Under the pieces are notes generated by a model. The model made no database searches. It had not been told where the DNA came from and worked only from the letters and a program-made list of their open reading frames with translations. A DNA stretch of 64,000 nt from Anaeramoeba ignava (taxonomy: Eukaryota; Metamonada; Anaeramoebidae), in contig JAPDFW010000057.1 of the NCBI GenBank assembly GCA_028826165.1, positions 248,001-312,000 of the forward strand, given 5' to 3'. The translations under genes were made by a program, and so were the position numbers. Below, piece after piece: positions 34,501-44,153 of this stretch (the first letter of the stretch is position 1; each line of letters opens with the position of its first letter).

Positions 34501-36346
34501 ATGAATAATTTGAATATGATTTTACTTTTATTAATTTTGTTTTTAAGTAGTTTTTGTTTAGAGAATCAATGTAGGTTTCAAGGAAATCCTCCTCTTGTTT
34601 GGGAAAAACCACCACAACCTTATAATTTGACAAATTTAGCTTGTTTTGAATATTATGATTATTTTGATGGTCATGTTTGTTGTAATGCAAGCCAAGCTCT
34701 TTTTTTTAAAGAAAATTTTGCTGAAGCCGTTTCTTTCTTTGGATCTTGTTCTGCTTGTTTAAAAAATATTTACTTCACTTGGTGCAATTATGCTTGTCAT
34801 CCAAATCAATGTAATTCAAATCAAATCAAATATTAAATTCAAATTCAAATCAAATATCAAATTAAATTAAATTAAATTAAATTAAATTAAATTAAATCAA
34901 ATCAAATTAAATTAAAATTAAATATTAAATCAAATATTAAATCAAATATTAAATCAAATATTAAATCAAATATTAAATATCAAATTCAAATTAAATTTAA
35001 TCCAAATCAAATATTAAATCAAATTAAAAATTAAATATCAAATTAAATTAAATCAAATAAAATTAAATATCAAATCAAATCCAAATCAAATTAAATCAAA
35101 TATTAAATTAAATATTAAATTAAATATTAAATTAAATTAAATTAAATCAAATTAAATCAAATTAAATCAAATATTTAATTAAATCAAATTAAATCAAATA
35201 TCAAATTAAATCAAATTAAATATCAAATTAAATCAAATCAAATTAAATCAAATCCAAATAAAATTAAATCAAATCAAATCCAAATCAAATATTAAATCAA
35301 ATATCAAATTAAATTAAATTAAATCAAATCAAATTAAAAAATTAAATTAAATCAAATCAAATCAAATATCAAATTAAATTAAATATCAAATTAAATCAAA
35401 TCAAATTAAATTCAAATTAAATTCAAATATCAAATTCAAATTCAAATTAAATCAAATCAAATATCAAATTAAAATCAAATATCAAATCAAATTAAATATC
35501 AAATTAAATCAAATCAAATTAAATATCAAATCAAATATCAAATTAAATTAAATCAAATATTAAATCAAATTCAAATTAAATTAAATATCAAATCAAATAT
35601 CAAATTAAATTAAATATCAAATTAAATCAAATATCAAATATTAAATATTAAATTAAATATCAAATTCAAATCTTAAATATTTGAATCTAATATTTAAATA
35701 AAATATCAAATCAAATTAAATATCAAATTAAATATTAAATTCAAATTAAATTTAAATCCAAAAAATTTAATCCAAAAAAGCTGATTATGTTAATAGTTCA
35801 AATCATGTTAATGGAGAACCTTTACAAAATCCTACGTTTAAAATATGTAGAAGATGGGCTAAACAAGTTTATGAATCTTGTCAGTTTGTTCCTTTTGTAT
35901 CTGCAATGTGGCCAACTTATGTAGCTTTTTGGTTAACTCAAGCAGCATCAGCAATTCCAGTTCCAGTTACTTTAGAATTTCCTCCAAGTAAATAATCAAA
36001 AATCAAAAAATCAAAAAATTAAAAAATCAAAAATTAAAAATTCAAAAATTCAAAAATTCAAAAATTAGATGATCAAGATGATGATCCAAATTATTGGTGT
36101 CCTTTAGATAAAATTAGACCATGTCAAGATGAATGTGATTGTTTAGTTTGTCCTTCAGCTTGTGAAGGAACAAATGATATTTCTTATATAGATAATGATT
36201 GTAAAGTTGGAAAACTCTCTTGTTTTACTTTTTATTTAATTCTTGGTTGTTCTTTTATTGGTTTTGCTTTTTTATTTTCAATTATAAGAAGAATAATTTT
36301 TCGGAACAAAAAAGTTGGATTTGAGAAAAAACCCATTTTAAATTGA
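34501..36346 (+). CDS. Stand-alone NPC1 N-terminal-domain-like membrane protein
   Basis: Three exons: 34501..34810, 35781..35987 and 36069..36346. Phases agree, giving 264 residues. A signal peptide (LLLLILFLSSFCLEN) is followed by a cysteine-rich ectodomain matching the NPC1 sterol-binding N-terminal domain: GHVCCNASQALFF, CSACLKNIYFTWCNYACHPNQS (compare CPSC, TCSPRQS in NPC1), then FKICRRWAKQVYESC, TYVAFWLTQ and PCQDECDCLVCPSAC. One transmembrane helix (FYLILGCSFIGFAFLFSII) and a short basic tail end the protein. Full NPC1 continues for about 1000 more residues with a sterol-sensing domain; here a stop follows TM1. It probably binds sterol or another lipid in the endolysosomal lumen or at the surface. 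Intron 1 is 970 nt of AAATC/AAATT repeats. Confidence 0.75.
34811..35780 (+). repeat. AAATTAAATC/AAATATC repeats filling intron 1 of NPC1-NTD-like gene
   Basis: Mixed AAATC, AAATT and AAATATC units, with no internal AG on the sense strand before the acceptor CAAAAAAG at 35780. Confidence 0.85.
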
Positions 36347-36613
36347 AAAAAAAAAAATTACAATAATAAAATTAAAAACTAAAAAATTTTCCTTTTTAAT
36401 TTTTTTCCCTAATTCCAAAAAAAAAAAAATGATTTAATTGAATTTCATTGGATTGAATCAAATCAATACATCTTTCAAGGAATTTATTGATGCGATTCTT
36501 AGAAAAATAAAAAGAAAATAAAATAAACTGAAAAGAATCAATTCTTTTTTATTCTTTGATTTTTTTTTGATTTTTTTTTGATTTGATTTTGATTGTGAAT
36601 TTTTCATTTAAAA
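36347..36613. other. Convergent spacer, no gene seen
   Basis: Ordinary AT-rich sequence between the stop codons of the NPC1-NTD-like and Rab21 genes. It is one of the few non-repetitive spacers, but no open frame of note is present. Confidence 0.5.
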
Positions 36614-39600
36614 TCAACAACAACCTCCACCTGTTCCTTTTTGTTGTTCTCCATTTTTTGGTGATTCATCGAGAACTCGAATTGATTTTGTTTTCTGAAG
36701 CTGTGGTTGTTTTTGTTTTGAAGTTATAGGATTTTTTTCATCATTCTTTTTGTAAATTTCTATAAAAACAAATTTTATTATAAATTTTGTTTTAAATTTC
36801 ATTTTAAATTTCATTTTAAATTAATTTTTGGATTTAATTTTAAATTTTGTTTTAAATTTCATTTTAAATTTCATTATAAATTTCATTATAAATTTCATTT
36901 TAAATTTCATTATAAATTTCATTTTAAATTTCATTATAAATTTCAATTTAAATTTCATTTTAAATTTTATTATAAATTTTGTTTTAAATTTCATTATAAA
37001 TTTTGTTTTAAATTTCATTTTAAATTTCATTTTAAATTTCATTATAAATTTCATTATAAATTTCATTTTAAATTTCATTATAAATTTTGTTTTAAATTTC
37101 ATTATAAATTTTGTTTTAAATTGTTTTAGTTGATAATAAATTAATAAATTACCAGCAGCAAGGTTTTATAAATAACTTTTAAATTTTTTATAAGTTTTTG
37201 TTTTAAATTTCATTATAAATTTTTGTTTTGAAATTTCATTATAAATTTCATTTTAAATTTATTTCAAATTATATTAAATTTTTTCTTAAGCATTTTTTTA
37301 TAAACAAGTCTTTTTTAAATTATAAATTTTGTTTTAAATTTCATTTTAAATTTCATTTTAAATTTTACTAAATTTTATTATAAATTTTATTATAAATTTT
37401 ATTATAAATTTCATTTTTAAATTTATTTTTAAATTTCATTATAAATTTCATTATAAATTTCATTTTAAATTTCATTATAAATTTCATTTTAAATTTCATT
37501 TTAAATTTCATTATAAATTTTATTATAAATTTTATTATAAATTTTATTATAAATTTCATTATAAATTTCATTTTAAATTTCATTTTAAATTTCATTATAA
37601 ATTTCATTATAAATTTCATTTTAAATTTCATTTTAAATTTCATTATAAATTGTTTTAAATTATTTTAGTTGATAATAAATTAATAAATTACCAGCAGCAA
37701 GGTTTTCAAATAACTGTGAAATATTTGAACCAGTTTTTGTCGGAAGTATATATATGAGGAGCATTTATACTTTGAGCATATCTAAAAATATAAAGCAATG
37801 AAGAAATGAATATACTCAAATTATATTGAAAAATAATTAATTTACTCTAAAGCATCTTTTTCAGAAACAAGTCTTTTTGTTAAATCAGATTTATTTCCTG
37901 CAATAATAAGTACAACATCATTTCCAATCATTTGAATTAACTCTTTAACCCAATCTTTAACTCTCTTAAAACTGTTCTCATCAGTGACATCATAAACAAG
38001 AATAGCTCCTATAATTAAATTTCATTATAAATTTCATTATAAATTTCATTTTAAATTTCATTATAAATTTCATTTTAAATTTCATTATAAATTTCATTTT
38101 AAATTTCATTTTAAATTTCATTATAAATTTCATTTTAAATTTCATTTTAAATTTCATTTTAAATTTCATTTTAAATTTCATTATAAATTTCATTTTAAAT
38201 TTCATTTTAAATTTCATTTTAAATTTCATTTTAAATTTCATTTTAAATTTCATTTTAAATTTCATTTTAAATTTTATTATAAATTTCATTTTAAATTTTG
38301 TTTTAAATTTCATTTTAAATTTCATTATAAATTTCATTTTAAATTTCATTATAAATTTCATTTTAAATTTCATTTTAAATTTCATTTTAAATTTCATTTT
38401 AAATTTCATTTTAAATTTCATTTTAAATTTCATTTTAAATTTCATTTTAAATTTCATTTTAAATTTCATTTTTAAATTTCATTTTAAATTTCATTTTAAA
38501 TTTCATTATAAATTTCATTTTAAATTTCATTTTAAATTTCATTATAAATTTCATTATAAATTTCATTTTAAATTTCATTTTAAATTTCATTTTAAATTTC
38601 ATTTTAAATTTCATTTTAAATTTTAAATTTTGTTTTAAATTTTGTTTTAAATTTCATTTTAAATTTCATTTTAAATTTCATTTTAAATTTCATTTTAAAT
38701 TTCATTATAAATTTCATTTTAAATTTCATTTTAAATTTCATTTTAAATTTCATTTTAAATTTTGTTTTAAATTTTGTTTTAAATTTCATTTTAAATTTTG
38801 TTTTAAATTTCATTTTAAATTTTGTTTTAAATTTCATTTTAAATTTCATTTTAAATTTCATTTTAAATTTCATTTTAAATTTCATTTTAAATTTCATTTT
38901 AAATTTCATTTTAAATTTCATTTTAAATTTCATTTTAAATTTCATTTTAAATTTCATTATAAATTTCATTTTAAATTTTGTTTTAAATTTCATTTTAAAT
39001 TTCATTATAAATTTCATTTTAAATTTCATTTTAAATTTTATTTTAAATTTCATTTTAAATTTCATTTTAAATTTCATTTTAAATTTCATTTTAAATTTCA
39101 TTATAAATTTCATTTTAAATTTCATTTTAAATTTCATTTTAAATTTCATTTTAAATTTCATTTTAAATTTTATTTTAAATTTCATTTTAAATTTCATTTT
39201 AAATTTCATTATAAATTTCATTTTAAATTTTGTTTTAAATTTTGTTTTAAATTTCATTATAAATTTTGTTTTAAATTTCATTTTAAATTTATAATTAAAT
39301 TTCATTATAAATTTCATTTTAAATTTCATTTTAAATTTTATTATAAATTTCATTTTAAATTTTGTTTTAAATTTTGTTTTAAATTTCATTATAAATTTCA
39401 TTTTAAATTTCATTTTAAATTTTGTTAAATTTCATTTTAAATTTTCATTTTAAATTTCATTTTAAATTTCATTTTAAATTTCATTTTAAATTTCATTTTA
39501 AATTTCATTATAAATTTCATTATAAATTTCATTATAAATTTCATTATAAATTTCATTATAAATTTCATTATAAATTTCATTATAAATTTCATTTTAAATT

Positions 39601-40120
39601 TCATTTTAAATTTTGTTATAAATTTTATTTTAAATTTTGTTTTAAATTTCATTTTAAAAAAATAATACCTTTTGCTTCACGATAATACATTGGATTTACT
39701 GCACGAAATTGTTCTTGTCCAGCTGTATCCTAATTAAAAACAATAGAATAAAATTTTTTGATGAAAAAAAAAGAGAAAAAAATAGAAAAAAGATTTTTTA
39801 CCCAAATTGAAAGTTTTATTTTGTTTTTATTGTATTCAACTTCTTTTTCCATATAAGATGCATGTTTTGTTCTTGGAATATCTGTTTCAAAAGAATTATT
39901 CATATATCGAAGAAGAATACTTGTTTTCCCAACTCTTCCTTTTAAATTATTTATTTTATATATTATTATTTTATTATTTTATAAATTTTTTTTGGATTGG
40001 ATTTTAAATCAAAATTAAATTGAAAATTTGGATATTTTGATTTTGTATTTTTGTTTTATTTTGTGTTTTTGATAAAAAAAATTTACCTTCACCTAATAAA
40101 ACAACTTTATAAGCAATCAT
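36614..40120 (-). CDS. RAB21: Rab21-like small GTPase (one frameshift in exon 5)
   Basis: Six exons: 40120..40087, 39938..39802, 39729..39669, 38008..37846, 37781..37692 and 36759..36614. The protein would be 209 residues. P-loop LLGEGRVGKTS, switch II IWDTAGQEQFRAVNPMYYR, then GAILVYDVTDENSF, AGNKSD and the TS-D-K of the SAK region are present. The ending GTGGGCC is a double-cysteine geranylgeranylation signal. YKVVLLGEG and VKDWVKEL favour Rab21, an early-endosome and integrin-traffic Rab. In exon 5, a run of five A (plus-strand T 37734-37738) shifts the frame after YTSDK. With one A fewer it reads TGSNISQLFENLAA and joins exon 6 in phase. Introns 3 (1660 nt) and 5 (932 nt) are repeat-expanded. 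A decayed duplicate of exon 4-5 sequence lies in intron 5. Confidence 0.88.
36760..37691 (-). repeat. Rab21 intron 5: 12-mer array plus decayed exon duplicate
   Basis: ATAAATTTCATT/TTTTAAATTTCA repeats at about 36770-37125 and 37320-37660 flank a relic. Positions 37127-37200 match the 3' end of exon 5 and its donor (37655-37740), and 37258-37316 match the exon 4 end region (about 37815-37882), with drift and repeat invasion between them. Confidence 0.75.
38009..39668 (-). repeat. 1.66-kb 12-mer array filling Rab21 intron 3
   Basis: About 135 copies of a 12-bp unit (AAATTTCATTTT, with CATTATA and GTTTT variants). On the sense strand the unit reads ATGAAATTTAAA and gives long artefactual open frames of MKFK. 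It contains no GT or AG on the sense strand. Confidence 0.9.
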
Positions 40121-40212
40121 AAAAAAGAAAAAAAAATGGAAAAAGAAAAAAATAACAAAAATTTTTTTTTCATTTTTTTTTCATTTTTTTTTTCATTTTT
40201 TTTTTTATAAAT
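40121..40212. promoter_or_regulatory. 92-bp divergent promoter, Rab21 and RhoGAP
   Basis: The two start codons are only 92 bp apart. The space contains three TTTTTTTTCATTTT repeats on the plus strand facing the RhoGAP gene. Function is inferred from position. Confidence 0.5.
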
Positions 40213-41985
40213 ATGAGACGTACTGGTAAAAAAGGTCCTTTGTTTGGTATTAATCTAGATAATAATTCAACTAGAATTCCTATTGTTATTCAAGATACTG
40301 TTGAACATTTAATGAAAAATGATAGTAAATCAAATTCTTTTTTTTTTTGAAATTTTTTTCTCCTTTTAAATTAAATAAAATGTATTTTAATTGAAAACAA
40401 ATTTGCAAAAAAAAAGATATTGATGCAGAAGGAATTTTTCGAATTTCAGGAAGTTCAATTCAAATTCAAGAACTTAAACGAAAATATGATAACGGTATTT
40501 AATTTAATTTTAATTTTTAATTTAATTTTATTTTTATTTTTAATTTTATTTTTAATTTTTTAATTTTATTTTAGGGAAAACACCAAATTTAGATAAAGTT
40601 TCAAGTCCTCATATTGTTTCTGGTTTATTAAAATTATTTTTAAGAGAATTACCTGAACCTCTTCTTTCTTTTGAATTATATGATGTTTTTGTTGCTGTTC
40701 ATTGTAAAAAAATTAAATTAAAAATAAATTAAAATTAAATTAAATTTAAAATTCATTTTAAAAAATAATTCAATAGCAATTAATGATGCTCAACAAAGAC
40801 TTGATAGAATTAAAAAAGTTCTTCATGAAATGCTTCCAATCGGTAGACAAGCTTTATTAAAATATTTGATGAATTTTCTTTGTAAAAAAAATTAAAAAAT
40901 TAAAAATTAAAAATTAAATTAAAAAATTTTATTTTTAATTTTAATTTTTATTTATATTTATAAAAGATAATGTATCTCAACGTGTTGAAGCAAATAAAAT
41001 GAGTGCAGCTAATTTGGCAATTGTTTTTGGCCCAAATATTTTAAGACATGAAAAAGATAGTATGGAAATTATGATAACAGAAACTCCAGCTGTTACTGGA
41101 ATAACTTTTACATTTATTGAACAATATCATTTTATTTTTGATGTAAAAATTAAAATTCATTTATAAATTTAAATTCATTTATAAATTTAAATTCATTTAT
41201 AAATTAAAATTCATTTATAAACTAAAATTAAAATTCAATTATAAACTAAAATTCATTTATAAATTTAAATTAAAATTCATTTATAAATTTAAATTAAAAT
41301 TCATTTATAAATTTAAATTAAAATTCATTTATAAATTAAAATTCAATTATAAATTTAAATTCAATTATAAATTTAAACTAAAATTCATTTATAAACTAAA
41401 ATTCATTTATAAATTAAAATTAAAATTCATTTTAAATTAAAATTAAAATTCATTTTAAATTAAAATTAAAATTCATTTATAAATTAAAATTCAATTATAA
41501 ATTTAAAATTCATTTAAAAATTAAAATTCATTTATAAATTTAAATTCAATTATAAATTAAAATTCATTTATAAATTTAAATTCATTTATAAATTTAAATT
41601 CATTTATAAATTAAAATTCATTTATAAATTTAAAATTCATTTATAAATTAAAATTAAAATTCATTTATAAATTTAAAATTAAAATTCATTTATAAATTTA
41701 AATTATTATTGAATTTTTAAGTCAATGGAAATTCCAGAACCTCCAAAAGAAAAAACAAAGAAAGAATTAAAAAAAGAAGAAAAATTATTAAAAAAACAAG
41801 AAAAGAATGAAAAACGAAAGAAAAATGAAGAAACAAATGAAATTCCACAAAAAACAGCACCAAGTCTCCCAAAAAAACCACCACAACTTCCATCAAGACC
41901 TCCTGAAATTAATTTAAAAATTTTATCGTTAATTAATGATATAGAAAAAAGAAATCGTCCTTTACCTCCTGATCCAATATTTTGA
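40213..41985 (+). CDS. RhoGAP-domain protein with proline-rich tail
   Basis: Six exons: 40213..40324, 40417..40494, 40575..40703, 40777..40881, 40967..41142 and 41722..41985. All phases fit, giving 287 residues. The RhoGAP domain takes most of the protein: FGINLDNNSTRIPIVIQ, then EGIFRISGSS with the arginine finger, SGLLKLFLRELPEPLLS, ALLKYLMNFL and NKMSAANLAIVFGPNILR. It should stimulate GTP hydrolysis on Rho/Rac/Cdc42-type GTPases that control actin. The last exon encodes a charged coiled-coil stretch (KKELKKEEKLLKKQEKNEK) and a proline-rich tail (SLPKKPPQLPSRPPE), a likely SH3 ligand. Intron 5 is 579 nt of AAATTCATTTATAAATT repeats; the others are short. Confidence 0.95.
41143..41721 (+). 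repeat. AAATTCATTTATAAATT array in RhoGAP intron 5
   Basis: A tandem 12-18 bp unit AATTCATTTATAAATTTAA fills the intron. Confidence 0.8.
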
Positions 41986-42293
41986 TTCAATATTTTAATC
42001 CAATATTTTTTTTGCTTTTTGCTTTTTGAATTTTGCTTTGCTTTTTTTTAAAAAATATCACAAATTATTTGTGAATCGAAATCAAAAAGAAAAAAAAATT
42101 ATTTAAATTTATGTTTTATGTTTTATGTTTTATGTTTTATGTTTTGTTAATGTCTTTTTTTTTTTATTTTTTTTTTGAAATTTGTAAATGTCATTTTTAT
42201 TTAAAAAAAAAAATGGAACAAAATAAATTCCACTTTTTTTGTTTTTAATTCATTTTTCTTTTTTTTTTTCTTAAATAAAAATTTAAAGAAAAG
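41986..42293. repeat. Spacer with TTTTATG heptamer run
   Basis: Between the RhoGAP stop and the kleisin start. Holds about five copies of ATGTTTT at 42112-42147 and a TTCATTTTTC block at 42250-42270 close to the kleisin start. No gene is seen. Confidence 0.6.
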
Positions 42294-44129
42294 ATGTTAA
42301 AACTATTCAAAATTTTTTCTAAAAATAAATCTTTAAATCAAATTTGGTAAAAGAAAAAAAAACAATTTTAATTTTCATTTTTTTTTCATTTTTTTTTCAT
42401 TTTTTAAAAAAATAGGAAATTAGGAAATTCTCAATATAAACATTCTACAAATATAATTAGAAATTTAAAAATTTCAATTTCAATGTAAAAAACAAAAACC
42501 AAAAATTTAATTTTTAATTGAATTAATTTTTTTAAAAAAAAAAATAAAAAGAGAAAAATTAAAAATCAAAAATTTTAATTGAATTAATTTTTAAAAATAA
42601 AAAGAGAAAAATTAAAAATCAAAAATTTCAAAAATATTATTCAATTAAAAATATTTCTTTAATTAAAAATTTTATTCAATTAAAAAAATTTTATTCAATT
42701 AAAAAAATTTTATTCAATTAAAAAAATTTTATTCAATTAAAAAAATTTTATTCAATTAAAAAAATTTTATTCAATTAAAAAAATTTATTCAATTAAAAAT
42801 AGACAATATAAACAAAGCATTAAAGAATATAACAAATTTAGAAGAAGATTTAAAAACCAAAAACTTAAAAAGAACAAAAAGAAAAGCAAAAAAAAATACA
42901 TTTCTTGAATTGGATCAACAAAATCAATTTAGTCAATTATCTCATTTAAATTTAAATTTTAATTTAATTCAAGAACCTTTATTTATTACAGAGAGTTCAA
43001 CTAATGTAAAGAAAAAAAATTAAAATTATTTTTAATGATTAAAAATTTATTCAATTTATTTTCTTATTAAAAAAAAAAAAGAAAAAAAAAATCCAAGCTA
43101 AAAAAGAAGAAATTACTCTTGATGAAGAAAATCAAGAAATAGAAATCAATTTAAATAATTTAAACAATGAAAATTATCAAATTGATTCTTTAAATACAGT
43201 AATTTTCAATGAAGAATTAGAAGAAGTAAATGGAATTTTATTTGAAAATGATGGTAAAAAAAATTTAGAAAATAAAAAATATTGGAATTTTAAATTTATT
43301 TTAAACAAAAACAAAAATAAAAAGAACCTTTTGAAACTCAAAGAATTTATTTAGAAAATCCTTTTAGAATTAATCAAATTGAAGAAGAAATTTTTGATTC
43401 ATTTTCTCAAATGAATGAATTAGATTTTGAAGACGAAAATGATAATAATTTAGAAAGAAAAAAAAGAAGAAAGAAAAACAAAAACAAAAAGAAACAATTT
43501 CAATTTCTTGATAAAGAAAATAATTTAGATTCAAAATTTATTAAAGAAATGATTGAAAATACAAAAGATATTGTTATTAATAGAATAGAAAGAGAAATAA
43601 GAAGGAAAAACAATTTAGATTTAAAAATTTTTATAAAACCATTTAATGAAAATTTATGGCCAAAAAAAGTAGGAGATTTTTTGAATATTTTTTATGAAGA
43701 TTTAGATGATAATTTAAATGAAGATTTAATTGAAAATGAAAATTTAAATTTAGATGATAATTTAGATGATAATTTAAATGAAAATGAAAATTTAAATTTA
43801 ATTGAAGATGATAATTTAATTGAAGATGAAAATGATAATTTAAATTTAATTGAAGATGATAATTTAATTGAAAATGAAGATTTAAATTTAATTGAAATGG
43901 AAATGAAAATTCTTGGAAAGAAATTTTACAAGTTTTTCAAGATTCAAAAGATTCAAAAGATTCAAAAGATTCAAAAGATTCAAACCAAATTTATTTTTCA
44001 GAAATTGTAAATGGAATGTCAAAATCAAAAGTTTCTTATTTTTTTTATGAAATTTTAGTTTTGAAAAATTTAGAGAAAATAGATTTAATTCAAGAAGAAC
44101 CATTTCAAGAAATAAAAATAATTCTTTAA
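42294..44129 (+). CDS. Kleisin (Rad21/Rec8-like cohesin subunit), two apparent frameshifts
   Basis: Exons proposed: 42294..42346, 42416..42484, 42803..43005, 43082..43253 and 43325..44129. The N-terminus KLFKIFSKNKSLNQIW matches the kleisin start (short helix, then IW). The C-terminus IYFSEIVNGMSKSKV then SYFFYEILVLKN and IDLIQEEPFQEIKI is the kleisin winged helix that binds the SMC1 head. Between them are charged linkers with basic and D/E/N-rich repeats. Kleisins close the cohesin ring holding sister chromatids. Two breaks: the exon 2/exon 3 junction is off by one base, and near 43889-43896 one A appears to be missing (GAAATGG where GAAAATGG would keep frame into NGNENSWKEIL). Otherwise the reading is continuous. 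Rad21 versus Rec8 cannot be decided. Confidence 0.7.
42655..42800 (+). repeat. ATTCAATTAAAAAAATTTT repeats in kleisin intron 2
   Basis: A 19-20 bp unit repeated about seven times just before the exon 3 acceptor. Confidence 0.7.
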
Positions 44130-44153
44130 AAAAAGAAAAAAGAAATTTTTTTT

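Noticed and set aside
38616-39413. 265-residue open frame of MKFKMKFK repeats, and similar frames at 37990-38469, 36821-37133 and 39422-39685
   Set aside because: They lie wholly inside Rab21 introns made of a 12-bp repeat; the frame is open only because the unit is a multiple of three without stops.
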